Below, piece after piece: positions 14,133 through 21,596 of a DNA stretch of 27,531 nt. The translations under genes and the position numbers were made by a program. The notes below the pieces were generated by a model that ran no database searches, was not told the origin of the DNA, and saw nothing but the letters and a program-made list of their open reading frames with translations. How positions within the stretch are numbered: position 1 is the first letter of the stretch; each line of letters opens with the position of its first letter. The DNA lies in the NCBI GenBank assembly GCA_003535305.1, contig DOHL01000156.1, positions 1-27,531 of the forward strand, in the 5' to 3' direction. The DNA comes from Candidatus Acetothermia bacterium. Its GTDB lineage: Bacteria; Bipolaricaulota; Bipolaricaulia; UBA7950.

Positions 14133-14427
14133 GTCGGCATACTTTGAAGATATCATAATGGAACCATTGCTTACTGAAGCAACTTGGAGATTGATGGAAG
14201 ATAATAAATATGCGTTCAAAGTTGCTTTTACGGCCAATAAGATTCAGATCAAGCGTGCAGTAGAGGGACTATTTAAAGTAAAGGTAGAGAAGGTCTGGAC
14301 AGCTAACCTGAAAGGTAAACCGCGCCGTGAAAGACTTACACAGATGCATGGAAGAACGAAACGGTGGCGGAAAGCAATCGTTAAACTTGCTCCTGGAAAC
14401 AAAATAGAATTAGTCAGTAGTGGATAA
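14125..14427 (+). CDS. rplW: 50S ribosomal protein uL23
   Basis: L23 (100 residues) surrounds the tunnel exit and is the docking site for trigger factor and SRP. It shows the family pattern EPLLTEATWRLMEDNKYAFKV, then ANKIQIKRAVEGLFKVKVEKV, and the basic loop KGKPRRERLTQMHGRTKRWRK. ATG 14125 (MAKSAYFEDII) is chosen over upstream in-frame codons because GGAGAGG lies about seven bases ahead. It overlaps the end of rplD by 8 nt. A short inverted repeat GCTGCT/AGCAGC (14428-14454) lies in the gap before rplB. Confidence 0.96.
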   Translation: MAKSAYFEDIIMEPLLTEATWRLMEDNKYAFKVAFTANKIQIKRAVEGLFKVKVEKVWTANLKGKPRRERLTQMHGRTKRWRKAIVKLAPGNKIELVSSG

Positions 14428-14481
14428 GCTGCTATAAAGATGGAGACAAGCAGCGTCAACAGAGAATAAAAAGAGGTAAAG

Positions 14482-15315
14482 ATGTCCTCAAAAAGATTTA
14501 GGCCCACTTCGCCCGGATTACGCCATGCAGAGCTGCCTGATTACAGCGAATTATCAAAAGTGAAACCGGAGAAAAGTTTGCTGGTTCCGATTCGCAAAAA
14601 GGGCGGGCGAAATAACCAAGGAAAAACAACTGTCCGCTGGCGAGGCGGAGGGCATAAACGACATTATCGAACCATTGATTTTGTTCGCTCTAAAGATGGA
14701 GTTCCGGCTAAGGTGGCAACGATTGAATATGATCCCAATCGATCGGCATGGATAACACTTCTCCATTATGTTGACGGGGAGAAAAGGTATATAATAAGCC
14801 CATTGGCTCTGCCGATTGGACGGACCGTCGAATCAGGAGAAGAGGCGGAAACACTACCGGGCAATGCGTTGCCTATGCATCGTATTCCTCTTGGGTTGAC
14901 GATACATAATATTGAACTTTATCCTGGCAGTGGGGCGAAGATAGCTCGTTCCGCCGGCACAGGAGCGAAGCTTCTTGCCAAAGAAGATGGGCGAGTACAC
15001 ATCCGTCTGCCGTCGGGAGAAGTAAGAATATTCACCGATCGTTGTCGGGCAACGATCGGTGAAGTCAGTAACCCGGATCATAAGAACATCAAACATGGTA
15101 AAGCGGGACGAGTTCGCCATCTGGGGCGCAGGCCACATGTAAGAGGCGTTGCCATGAATCCTGTTGATCACCCTCATGGAGGGGGAGAGGGGCGTGCCCG
15201 GGTAGGGCGACCACAGGTCTCGCCGACGGGTAAATTAGCTAAGGGAGGGCGAACACGCAGTAAGAAGAAGAGCAACAGCATGATCGTCCGCCGGGCCGGC
15301 AAAGGGAGGAGATAA
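14482..15315 (+). CDS. rplB: 50S ribosomal protein uL2
   Basis: L2 (277 residues) is needed for subunit association and peptidyl transferase activity. Typical segments: RFRPTSPGLRHAEL at the start, KKGGRNNQGKTTVRWRGGGH, GVPAKVATIEYDPNRSAWI, IPLGLTIHNIELYPGSGAKI, and near the C-terminus VRGVAMNPVDHPHGGGEGR, which includes the conserved histidine region facing the catalytic centre. The tail is basic (VRRAGKGRR). The ribosome site is AAGAGGT (14470-14476). Oddly, the codons for IFTDRCRATIGE contain a perfect 14-bp inverted repeat (15031-15063). Confidence 0.98.
   Translation: MSSKRFRPTSPGLRHAELPDYSELSKVKPEKSLLVPIRKKGGRNNQGKTTVRWRGGGHKRHYRTIDFVRSKDGVPAKVATIEYDPNRSAWITLLHYVDGEKRYIISPLALPIGRTVESGEEAETLPGNALPMHRIPLGLTIHNIELYPGSGAKIARSAGTGAKLLAKEDGRVHIRLPSGEVRIFTDRCRATIGEVSNPDHKNIKHGKAGRVRHLGRRPHVRGVAMNPVDHPHGGGEGRARVGRPQVSPTGKLAKGGRTRSKKKSNSMIVRRAGKGRR
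15031..15063 (+). repeat. Perfect 14-bp inverted repeat inside rplB
   Basis: TTCACCGATCGTTG (15031-15044) and CAACGATCGGTGAA (15050-15063) are exact inverted copies around a 5-base loop, TCGGG. As RNA this would be a very stable hairpin inside a highly translated gene. No T-run follows it. The encoded residues (FTDRCRATIGE) differ from many homologues only in the first part. Confidence 0.85.
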
Positions 15316-15347
15316 ACAGTGATTAACGAAAGGAGCAGGGGTTAAAG

Positions 15348-15632
15348 ATGCCAAGGTCGATTAAAAAAGGGCCATATGTCGATGCAAAGCTACTAAAGAA
15401 AGTTCATCAGGCAAAACGGGGTGAAATAAAGGAGATAATAACGTGGTCGCGGGCATCGATGATCACACCGGAGATGGTCGGGTTAACGATCCGTGTTCAT
15501 AACGGAAAGATTCATATACCGGTCAATGTCGTTGAGAATATGGTCGGCCATAAATTGGGAGAGTTTGCTCCTACACGTACATTTCGCCACCACGGCGGGG
15601 TAAGGAAGAAAAAGACCCCAGCATTGACATAG
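15348..15632 (+). CDS. rpsS: 30S ribosomal protein uS19
   Basis: S19 (94 residues) is in the 30S head next to S13 and the A site. The sequence is nearly canonical: MPRSIKKGPYVDAKLLKKV, ITWSRASMITPEMVGLTIRV, then HNGKIHIPVNVVENMVGHKL and GEFAPTRTFRHHGG. The ribosome site is AAAGGAG (15330-15336). It is followed closely by rplV. Confidence 0.98.
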   Translation: MPRSIKKGPYVDAKLLKKVHQAKRGEIKEIITWSRASMITPEMVGLTIRVHNGKIHIPVNVVENMVGHKLGEFAPTRTFRHHGGVRKKKTPALT

Positions 15633-15657
15633 CCTGTCGCGCTCATTAGAGGGAAAG

Positions 15658-15996
15658 ATGGAAGCACGAGCAGCAGTAAAATTCATCAGGATATCACCAT
15701 TTAAGGTTCGGTTGGTCATTGATGCGATCCGCGGAAAAGATTTGAGTGAAGCGCTCAATATCGTTACATTGTCAACTAAAAAAGCAGCCGGCCCGGTGAA
15801 AAAAGTACTGGAATCAGCATTGGCGAATGCCGAGAATAATTACAATTTCGATGTAGATCGGCTCTGGGTTTCTGAGGCCTACGTTGATGAAGGACGGACA
15901 TTAAAGCGGATGAAGATGCGAGCAATGGGTCGGGCTGATCTTATACGTCGGCGGACGAGTAATATCACGATAATCCTTACAGAGAGGGGAGATTGA
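15658..15996 (+). CDS. rplV: 50S ribosomal protein uL22
   Basis: L22 (112 residues) contributes a beta-hairpin to the exit tunnel near the macrolide site. The family pattern is clear: FIRISPFKVRLVIDAIRGKD, then KKVLESALANAENNYNFD, and the hairpin with LKRMKMRAMGRADLIRRRTS. The ribosome site GAGGG is about five bases before the ATG. Its TGA stop overlaps the rpsC start codon by one base (TGATG). Confidence 0.97.
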   Translation: MEARAAVKFIRISPFKVRLVIDAIRGKDLSEALNIVTLSTKKAAGPVKKVLESALANAENNYNFDVDRLWVSEAYVDEGRTLKRMKMRAMGRADLIRRRTSNITIILTERGD

Positions 15997-16673
15997 TGGG
16001 GCAAAAGACGCATCCGGTAGGATTTAGAATAGGGATTACCCGGGGTTGGTCATCGAATTGGTTCAGCCGTAAAAAGACCCCTGAATATATTTTGGAGGAT
16101 AGGAATATCCGTGAGCTGACCAAAGAAAGATATCGAGGCGCATATGTGACAGAGGTCAATATCGAACGGCCGAAAGAAGATAGAGTTTCAATCGTAATTC
16201 GTTCGGCGCGGCCAGGAATTATCATTGGCAGAGGAGGCAAGGAGATAACTAAATTTCAGGCGATTCTGGAAAAACTCACCGGACGTGAGGTTAAAATTTC
16301 CATTACAGAAGTCGAACGACCTGATTTAGAAGCGGTTCTCGTTGCGCAAGACGTGGCGATGCAAATAGAAGGACGCACTGCCCCGAACCGTGCGATGAAA
16401 GATGTCATCCGTCGTGTCCGTGCTGCTGGAGCATTGGGGGTTAAAATTCAATGTAGCGGCCGCTTGGGCGGAGCTGAGATTGCGCGTTCGCTCAAAATGA
16501 TGGATGGAAGAGTTCCCTTACAGACAATTCGTGCTGATATCGATTATGGTTTATGCGAAGCAAAGACAAAGTATGGCAACATCGGGGTAAAAGCATGGGT
16601 TTTCCGCGGTGAAGGTCGTGTTTGGAAAGGGACTACGACACACGATTCAGAGAGATCAAAACTTAACAGATAA
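15996..16673 (+). CDS. rpsC: 30S ribosomal protein uS3
   Basis: S3 (225 residues) guards the mRNA entry channel and has mRNA helicase activity. It starts GQKTHPVGFRIGITRGWSS, has the KH-domain loop IVIRSARPGIIIGRGGKEI, and the C-terminal domain with ALGVKIQCSGRLGGAEIAR and YGNIGVKAWVFRGE. ATG 15996 gives the usual MGQKTHP; the codon before it (TTG 15993) is not needed. Start and rplV stop overlap by one base. The 65-nt gap to rplP contains short CGCAG/CTGCG complementarity only. Confidence 0.98.
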   Translation: MGQKTHPVGFRIGITRGWSSNWFSRKKTPEYILEDRNIRELTKERYRGAYVTEVNIERPKEDRVSIVIRSARPGIIIGRGGKEITKFQAILEKLTGREVKISITEVERPDLEAVLVAQDVAMQIEGRTAPNRAMKDVIRRVRAAGALGVKIQCSGRLGGAEIARSLKMMDGRVPLQTIRADIDYGLCEAKTKYGNIGVKAWVFRGEGRVWKGTTTHDSERSKLNR

Positions 16674-16738
16674 GAGGTCTTAAGCGCAGTCGCAGTCGCC
16701 GGAACGCTTCTGCGTAACAAAAAATTGAAGGTTGATCA

Positions 16739-17170
16739 ATGGCATTATTGTTTCCTAAACGGACTAAATATCGGAAATTTCATCGCGGACGGATGAAAGG
16801 GAAAGCGACACAAGGGTGTGAAATCGCTTTCGGTGACTATGCAATTCAGGCTCTGGCTCCAGCATGGATTACCCAACAGCAGATCGAATCGGCGCGTACG
16901 ACGATCAGCCGGCAAACTCAGCGGGATTCAAAGATTTGGATCAGGGTCTTTCCTGATAAAGGAATCACTAAGAAACCGGCGGAAACGCGGATGGGAAAAG
17001 GTAAAGGTGCGATTGATAATTGGGTGGCGGTAGTGAAAACCGGTAGAATTTTGTTTGAAATCTCCGGCATAACCGATGAGAAAGCGAAAAGAATCCACCA
17101 ACTTGTTTCGCACAAGCTTCCCATCCCAACGCGATTGAAACGGAAAACAAAGCTGGGGGGAGAGCGGTGA
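16739..17170 (+). CDS. rplP: 50S ribosomal protein uL16
   Basis: L16 (143 residues) helps position A-site tRNA near the peptidyl transferase centre. Recognised from FPKRTKYRKFHRGRMKGKAT, GDYAIQALAPAWITQQQIE, then ARTTISRQTQRDSKIWIRVF and PAETRMGKGKGAIDNWVAVV. The ribosome site is GAAGG (16727-16731). It overlaps rpmC by four bases (GTGA). Confidence 0.98.
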   Translation: MALLFPKRTKYRKFHRGRMKGKATQGCEIAFGDYAIQALAPAWITQQQIESARTTISRQTQRDSKIWIRVFPDKGITKKPAETRMGKGKGAIDNWVAVVKTGRILFEISGITDEKAKRIHQLVSHKLPIPTRLKRKTKLGGER

Positions 17171-17358
17171 AGGCGAGTGAATTGCGCGAGATGACGAAGG
17201 AAGAGCTATTCCAAAAAGAAGGGGAACTGAAACAGAAATGGTTCAATTTACGGTTCCAAAAAGCGACCGGTGAACTTGACAACACGACGGAAATTGTGAA
17301 AACAAAACGTGATATCGCGCGCGTCATGACGATTATCCGTGAGCGGTCTATTACCTGA
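17167..17358 (+). CDS. rpmC: 50S ribosomal protein uL29
   Basis: L29 (63 residues) is a small two-helix protein at the tunnel exit next to L23. The pattern is typical: ASELREMTKEELFQKEGELK, QKWFNLRFQKATGELDNTTE, KTKRDIARVMTIIRER. It starts with GTG inside the rplP stop (GTGA overlap), with GGGGGGAG a few bases upstream inside rplP. Confidence 0.96.
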   Translation: MKASELREMTKEELFQKEGELKQKWFNLRFQKATGELDNTTEIVKTKRDIARVMTIIRERSIT

Positions 17359-17384
17359 TAGACCAGAGTAGTGGAGGCTTGAGG

Positions 17385-17630
17385 ATGAAGAGAGAGAAGG
17401 TTGGACGGGTAGTGAGCGACCGCATGGCAAAGACGATCGTCGTAGAAGTGGAGAGGCGACAGCGTCATCCTTTATATCGGAAATTTGTCAATAAGCGGTC
17501 TAAATTTCATGCTCATGATGAAGCAAACAGAGCGGTAATCGGCGATCTGGTAAAAATAGAAGAGACACGGCCGCTCAGCCGCAAAAAGCATTGGAAATTA
17601 GTGGAAATTCTCAAACAGGCGGAGGCCTAA
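17385..17630 (+). CDS. rpsQ: 30S ribosomal protein uS17
   Basis: S17 (81 residues) binds 16S rRNA helix 11 and is a primary assembly protein. The family line is intact: KVGRVVSDRMAKTIVVEVER, HPLYRKFVNKRSKFHAHDE, then GDLVKIEETRPLSRKKHWKL. ATG 17385 follows GGAGG by seven bases; an in-frame TTG at 17379 is an unlikely alternative. It ends one base before the rplN start. Confidence 0.97.
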   Translation: MKREKVGRVVSDRMAKTIVVEVERRQRHPLYRKFVNKRSKFHAHDEANRAVIGDLVKIEETRPLSRKKHWKLVEILKQAEA

Positions 17631-17631
17631 G

Positions 17632-18000
17632 TTGATTCAACCAGAGACAAAAGTAAAAGTTTCGGATAATTCAGGGGCTAAGCTCGTCAAATGCATCACT
17701 GTGTTGGGAGGTTCAAAGGCCCAACGCGGAGAGGTCGGAGATATTATTGTCGGTTCGGTGCGCAAGCGTCTACCGACAAGCGGCATCGAAAAAGGAGAGA
17801 TAGTTCGTGGTGTCATTGTGCGTACACGCAGTTCGTTCCGCCGTAAAGATGGAAGTTATATCCGCTTTGATGATAATGCTATTGTGCTGATAAATAATCA
17901 AATGGAACCGGTGGGAACACGGATTTTTGGACCGGTGCCGCGGGAATTACGCGAGAAGAAGATGATGCGCATCCTCTCCCTTACTCCGGAAGTATTATAG
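17632..18000 (+). CDS. rplN: 50S ribosomal protein uL14
   Basis: L14 (122 residues) sits at the subunit interface and forms bridge B8; it is also the docking site of the silencing factor RsfS in many bacteria. Almost canonical: IQPETKVKVSDNSGAKLVKC, GDIIVGSVRKRLP, IVRTRSSFRRKDGSYIRFDD, NAIVLINNQMEPVGTRIFGP, VPRELREKKMMRILSL. The start is TTG at 17632, with GGCGGAGG about seven bases ahead inside rpsQ; the usual MIQ begins here, so TTG is well supported. Confidence 0.98.
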   Translation: MIQPETKVKVSDNSGAKLVKCITVLGGSKAQRGEVGDIIVGSVRKRLPTSGIEKGEIVRGVIVRTRSSFRRKDGSYIRFDDNAIVLINNQMEPVGTRIFGPVPRELREKKMMRILSLTPEVL

Positions 18001-18009
18001 GAGAACGTA

Positions 18010-18321
18010 ATGCGTAAGGTAAAAAAAGGCGATAGAGTACGGGTGATTGCGGGAAATGACCAGGGCAAGGAAGGCAAGGTTCTGACGATCTACCCAAACG
18101 AGGACAGAATTATCGTTGATAATATCAATATAATCACCAAGCACCAACGAGCAACGCAGACGATGCGTGAGCCCGGGATCGTCAAGCGACCGGGCAAGAT
18201 CCATATCTCGAATGTTCTGGTAATCTGTCCGGAATGCAACGTGTCTACACGTATCGGATTTGTCTTTGAGGAAGGCGAAAAGATGCGTAAGTGCAAACAA
18301 TGCGGGGAGATATTCAAGTGA
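18010..18321 (+). CDS. rplX: 50S ribosomal protein uL24, zinc-ribbon form
   Basis: L24 (103 residues) is an assembly initiator on the 5' end of 23S rRNA. The KOW motif VKKGDRVRVIAGNDQGKEGK starts the protein, followed by the NITKHQR-type loop and KIHISNVLVICPECN. The C-terminal part has four cysteines at 73, 76, 95 and 98 (CPEC and CKQC), the metal-binding type of L24. The ribosome site is AGGAG at 17999-18003, overlapping the rplN stop. Confidence 0.97.
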   Translation: MRKVKKGDRVRVIAGNDQGKEGKVLTIYPNEDRIIVDNINIITKHQRATQTMREPGIVKRPGKIHISNVLVICPECNVSTRIGFVFEEGEKMRKCKQCGEIFK

Positions 18322-18356
18322 AAAATTCTCTGCTATGGAAACGAGCCGGAGGAGAG

Positions 18357-18404
18357 ATGCTCGTAAACGTGATTGCAAGTAGTTGTGTTTGTAAAAAGAG
18401 GTAA
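18357..18404 (+). CDS. Possible 15-codon leader peptide before rplE
   Basis: In the 84-nt rplX-rplE gap an ATG at 18357 preceded by GGAGG (18348-18352) opens a frame MLVNVIASSCVCKKR that ends with TAA at 18402-18404, one base before the rplE ATG. The ribosome site lies in the loop of a perfect 6-bp stem ACGAGC (18341-18346) / GCTCGT (18359-18364), and the stem's 3' arm covers the last base of the ATG and the next codons. In E. coli this same spacer is where S8 binds to repress the spc operon. Translation of this small frame could couple to rplE. It may also be chance. Confidence 0.35.
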   Translation: MLVNVIASSCVCKKR

Positions 18405-18405
18405 A

Positions 18406-18936
18406 ATGCTGCAAGAGAAATTTAAAACTGAGACCATCCCGCAGTTGATGGAAGATTTGGCGTATACCAATGTGATGCAGATACCGCGGATTGAGAAGAT
18501 AGTTATCAATATGGGGGTTTCAGCAAAGGATAACCCTAAAATTCTCGAAGGAGCTGTGGCGAATCTTACTAAAATAGCCGGTCAGAGACCGCTCGTTACG
18601 CGAGCGCGAAAATCGATATCAGATTTTAACATCACTAAAGGGGATCCGATTGGCTGTAAAGTGACTTTGCGTCGTCAACGAGCGTATGGGTTATTGGAGA
18701 AGTTAATAAATGCAGTCCTTCCCGGAATACGTGATTTTAAAGGGCTCTCCGCTGCTTCGTTCGATGGACGTGGTAATTATACAGTAGGAATCCAAGAGCA
18801 ACTGATCTTTCCTGAAATTTCCTACGATGAGATAACAGCGATACAGGGAATGGATATTACAATCGTCACAACAGCGAAGACGGATCGAGAAGGATATGCG
18901 CTTCTGAAGAGTTTAGGGATACCGTTTAACGATTAA
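18406..18936 (+). CDS. rplE: 50S ribosomal protein uL5
   Basis: L5 (176 residues) carries 5S rRNA into the large subunit and contacts P-site tRNA. Typical segments: NVMQIPRIEKIVINMGV, LTKIAGQRPLVTRARKSISD, FNITKGDPIGCKVTLR, ALPGIRDF-like LPGIRDFKGLSAASFDGRGN, FPEISYDEITAIQGMDITIV. ATG 18406 is chosen over longer readings because AAAGAGGT sits just before it. It follows a 15-codon leader frame and a hairpin at the position of the E. coli S8 control site. Confidence 0.97.
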   Translation: MLQEKFKTETIPQLMEDLAYTNVMQIPRIEKIVINMGVSAKDNPKILEGAVANLTKIAGQRPLVTRARKSISDFNITKGDPIGCKVTLRRQRAYGLLEKLINAVLPGIRDFKGLSAASFDGRGNYTVGIQEQLIFPEISYDEITAIQGMDITIVTTAKTDREGYALLKSLGIPFND

Positions 18937-18947
18937 ATGGGGGATGA

Positions 18948-19133
18948 ATGGCGAAGAAATCGTTGATAGTGAAGAATAAACGCGAGCCGAAATTTTCGTC
19001 GCGAAGGTATAATCGCTGTAATATATGCGGTCGGCCGCATGGGTATATTCGAGACTTTGGCCTCTGCCGGCTATGTTTCAGGAAGTTGGCCCATTTGGGA
19101 GAGATTCCCGGAGTTAAAAAAGCTTCTTGGTAG
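18948..19133 (+). CDS. rpsN: 30S ribosomal protein uS14, type Z
   Basis: This is the short, zinc-binding S14 (61 residues), located in the 30S head. The zinc knuckle uses C24, C27, C40 and C43 in NRCNICGRPHGYIRDFGLCR, and the ending LCFRKLAHLGEIPGVKKASW is the standard one. The ribosome site is a run GGGGG just before ATG. Also called rpsZ. A 160-nt spacer with a hairpin follows before rpsH. Confidence 0.97.
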   Translation: MAKKSLIVKNKREPKFSSRRYNRCNICGRPHGYIRDFGLCRLCFRKLAHLGEIPGVKKASW

Positions 19134-19204
19134 CGACCATTACATGAGTTTAATATGAAAATATGTTCTCTGCCAAGAACGCTGACTACATAGAGGGACC
19201 GATA

Positions 19205-19234
19205 AAGACCGCGTTACGTATTCATGGCGGTTTT
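19205..19234 (+). promoter_or_regulatory. Hairpin in the S14-S8 spacer
   Basis: AAGACCGC (19205-19212) pairs with GCGGTTTT (19227-19234) over eight positions, one a G-T wobble, around a 14-base loop. The 157-nt spacer is long for this cluster, where most neighbours touch. The right arm ends in TTTT, so it might be a weak attenuator or terminator, or an S8-related control element; I cannot choose. Confidence 0.3.
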
Positions 19235-19293
19235 CATCTTTGTGTCGGAATAATAAAAAGTTCGTGCAATCGACCGGATAAAAAAGGAGAATG

Positions 19294-19701
19294 ATGACGA
19301 TAGAGGATCCAATAGCAGACATGTTGACACGGATTCGTAATGCTAACGAGCGGTTTCATCCCCGTGTCGTGATACCGCATTCAAAGCTGAAAGAGACGAT
19401 AGCCCAAATACTCGTTGCAGAGGGGTATGTGCAAGACTACAAGGTAACAACTGATGGCACGCGACGTATGCTTACAGTGACGCTCAAATATAAAGATAAA
19501 GACGGCAAGCAAATCAAAGTGCTGACTGGATTGCGTCTGATGAGTAAGTTGAGTCGTCGGGTTTATGTTGACAAGAATAAAATTCCTCGCTCTCTCGATG
19601 GCTTAGGGTTGACGATCATCTCTACCTCCCAGGGAGTTGTTTCCGGGAAGGAAGCGCGGGCCCGCGGTATCGGAGGAGAAGTTATATGTATGGTATGGTG
19701 A
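19294..19701 (+). CDS. rpsH: 30S ribosomal protein uS8
   Basis: S8 (135 residues) binds the central domain of 16S rRNA and in E. coli represses the spc operon. Family pattern: IEDPIADMLTRIRNANERFH, VVIPHSKLKETIAQILVAEG, LTGLRLMSKLSRRVYVDKNK, then LGLTIISTSQGVVSGKEARA and GIGGEVICMVW at the end. Two ATGs are in tandem at 19291 and 19294; AGGAG (19285-19289) is only one base from the first and four from the second, so 19294 is preferred. Confidence 0.97.
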   Translation: MTIEDPIADMLTRIRNANERFHPRVVIPHSKLKETIAQILVAEGYVQDYKVTTDGTRRMLTVTLKYKDKDGKQIKVLTGLRLMSKLSRRVYVDKNKIPRSLDGLGLTIISTSQGVVSGKEARARGIGGEVICMVW

Positions 19702-19707
19702 GGAAGA

Positions 19708-20256
19708 ATGTCAAAGATAGGTAAAGTCCCTGTGAAACTCCCTCCTGGCGTTAAAGTGGAAGTGAAGAATCGTTTTATCATCGTGGAAGGAGAAAACGGA
19801 AAATTGACACAAGCGTACGAACCAGAGATGGTCACTATCCAAGTGCGTGATGGTGAAGCAGCAGTGACGCGGCAGGCCGAAGATCGAGAGCATAAAGCAC
19901 GGCATGGTCTTTATCGCAGTCTACTTGCCAATATGGTCCAAGGAGTCTCCTCGTTGTGGCAAAAAGAACTTGTGGTAAAAGGTTCGGGATTTCGTGTTCG
20001 GTTAGAGGGAGATGAATTGGTGTTGGAACTCGGCTATGCTGCGCCTGTTAGGTACAAACTCCCTGATGGAATTGAAGCTAATGTACCGAATCCAAACGAG
20101 ATCGTTATCAAGGGAATAGACAAACAACTTGTAGGGCAGGTTGCGGCAACGATACGAGCGTTGCGGAAACCAGAACCGTACCAGGGAACAGGTATCAGAT
20201 ATAAAAACGAAGAGATTTTCCATAAGGCCGGCAAATTAGGTGGCCCCAGTGGTTGA
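19708..20256 (+). CDS. rplF: 50S ribosomal protein uL6
   Basis: L6 (182 residues) lies near the factor-binding site at the base of the stalk. It begins MSKIGKVPVKLPPGVKVEVK and has two repeats of the L6 fold. The second includes VVKGSGFRVRLEGDELVLEL, YKLPDGIEANVPNPNEIVIK and GIDKQLVGQVAATIRALRKP, and ends with YQGTGIRYKNEEIFHKAGKL followed by GGPSG instead of the usual GKK. It starts six bases after the rpsH stop, with GAGGAAG as the ribosome site. Confidence 0.97.
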   Translation: MSKIGKVPVKLPPGVKVEVKNRFIIVEGENGKLTQAYEPEMVTIQVRDGEAAVTRQAEDREHKARHGLYRSLLANMVQGVSSLWQKELVVKGSGFRVRLEGDELVLELGYAAPVRYKLPDGIEANVPNPNEIVIKGIDKQLVGQVAATIRALRKPEPYQGTGIRYKNEEIFHKAGKLGGPSG

Positions 20257-20271
20257 GAGAGGAGAATTGCT

Positions 20272-20634
20272 ATGGCACAAATAGTAAGGGAAAAAGAGCG
20301 GAAGCGTCGCCATCAGCGTATACGAAAACGAATGCAAGGAACGGCACAGCGTCCACGCCTCTGTGTCTTCCGCAGCTTGAGGCATATTTATGCGCAACTG
20401 ATCGACGATAATGCCGGCACAACATTGGTCTCTGTTTCTACTCTTACCAAAGAACTTCAAGATGATATCAACGGGTGTAATTGTAATTCAGCAGAAAAGG
20501 TCGGCGAACTTCTGGCGCGTCGTGCCGCAGCGACAGAAATAACGACTGTGATCTTCGATCGCGGAGGGTATCGTTACCATGGTAAGATCAAAGCGCTCGC
20601 CGAGGCGTGTCGGAGAGGGGGGCTTCTCTTTTGA
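20272..20634 (+). CDS. rplR: 50S ribosomal protein uL18
   Basis: L18 (120 residues) binds 5S rRNA together with L5. Recognised from the basic N-terminus KERKRRHQRIRKRMQGTAQR, RPRLCVFRSLRHIYAQLIDD, the segment LVSVSTLTKEL, and FDRGGYRYHGKIKALAEACR with GGLLF at the end. The ribosome site is GAGAGGAG (20256-20263). Its stop codon overlaps the TTG start of rpsE (TTGA). Confidence 0.97.
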   Translation: MAQIVREKERKRRHQRIRKRMQGTAQRPRLCVFRSLRHIYAQLIDDNAGTTLVSVSTLTKELQDDINGCNCNSAEKVGELLARRAAATEITTVIFDRGGYRYHGKIKALAEACRRGGLLF

Positions 20635-21158
20635 AAAAAGATGAATATGTAAGTGAAATTATCAATATCAGCAGAGTGAGCAAGGTCACCAAAGGAGGAC
20701 GGAATATGAAGTTCCGCGTCTTATTGGTCCTTGGCGATCAAAAAGGTAAAGTCGGCATCGGTATAGGTAAAACGATCGATATTCCCCGTGCGATTGAACA
20801 AGCAACCCGTAGCGCGAAAAAGCAGATGATCGATGTTTCGATTATCAATGGGACGATACCGCACCAGATAGAAGGAAAGTTCAAGGCAGCGACTGTGGTG
20901 CTCAAGCCGGCCCATCCAGGGACAGGGGTCATTGCAGGAATGACAGTAGGAATGATCTGTCAGCTCGCGGGAATAAAAGATATCTTGACGAAATCAATAG
21001 GCCCCAATAATCCGATTAATTTGGCGCAAGCAACGATCCAGGGATTAGAAAGATTACGCACTGCAGCGGAGATCGGGAATTTACGCGATAAAGAACTCAT
21101 TGCTAATGTCAAAGCTGAAAGCAAAATAACGGCAGATGGAGAAGAAGATGGAACTTAA
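20631..21158 (+). CDS. rpsE: 30S ribosomal protein uS5
   Basis: S5 (175 residues) takes part in decoding accuracy and mRNA unwinding at the entry site. Landmarks: INISRVSKVTKGGRNMKFRV, the GKVGIGIGKTIDIPRAIEQA stretch, APAHPGTG-type KPAHPGTGVIAGMTVGMICQ, then GIKDILTKSIGPNNPINLAQ. The likely start is TTG 20631, overlapping the rplR stop, with AGGGGGG about seven bases ahead; a GTG at 20607 would add eight residues. It overlaps rplO by 11 nt, so the usual rpmD (L30) between them is missing. Confidence 0.96.
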   Translation: MKKDEYVSEIINISRVSKVTKGGRNMKFRVLLVLGDQKGKVGIGIGKTIDIPRAIEQATRSAKKQMIDVSIINGTIPHQIEGKFKAATVVLKPAHPGTGVIAGMTVGMICQLAGIKDILTKSIGPNNPINLAQATIQGLERLRTAAEIGNLRDKELIANVKAESKITADGEEDGT

Positions 21159-21594
21159 GGATCTGCGCCCAACAAAAGGGAGTGTTAAACGACGGAAACG
21201 GGTTGGTCGTGGATATGGCTCCGGTTATGGCGGGCATGAGAGCGGTAAAGGCACCAAGGGCCAGAATTCGCGCAGCGGTGGAGGCACACGCCTCGGGTAT
21301 GAGGGTGGTCAAACTCCGTTGTGGAAACGATTTCCAAAACGAGGTTTCCATAATTATACGCGCACAGAGTATTCAATCGTCAATATCGATGTTCTGGGGC
21401 AGCGATTTGAAAGTGGAGCGGAAATCACTTTAGAGCGACTGCGCGAGATGGGGATAATTCGCCAACCAACAGGAAGGCTGAAGATTTTAGGGAGGGGAGA
21501 GCTCTCCAAACCGCTCGTTGTAAAAGCAGATCGGTTCACTAAAACAGCACAAACTAAGATTGAGCAGGCAGGTGGTAAGGTGGAGGTTCTTTAA
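21148..21594 (+). CDS. rplO: 50S ribosomal protein uL15
   Basis: L15 (148 residues) is a late assembly protein that penetrates the large subunit. Signature: MELKDLRPTKGSVKRRKRVG, RGYGSGYGGHESGKGTKGQN, SRSGGGTRLGYEGGQTPLWK, then RFPKRGFHN and the C-terminal VVKADRFTKTAQTKIEQAGG. ATG 21148, with GGAGAAGAAG before it, gives the usual MELKDL start; ATG 21136 is too far upstream of the match. It overlaps rpsE by 11 nt and is followed by secY two bases later. Confidence 0.97.
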   Translation: MELKDLRPTKGSVKRRKRVGRGYGSGYGGHESGKGTKGQNSRSGGGTRLGYEGGQTPLWKRFPKRGFHNYTRTEYSIVNIDVLGQRFESGAEITLERLREMGIIRQPTGRLKILGRGELSKPLVVKADRFTKTAQTKIEQAGGKVEVL

Positions 21595-21596
21595 TT

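Noticed and set aside
16968..17468. 166-codon antisense frame across rplP, rpmC and rpsQ
   Set aside because: Crosses three real genes on the opposite strand, with low-complexity composition and no motif.
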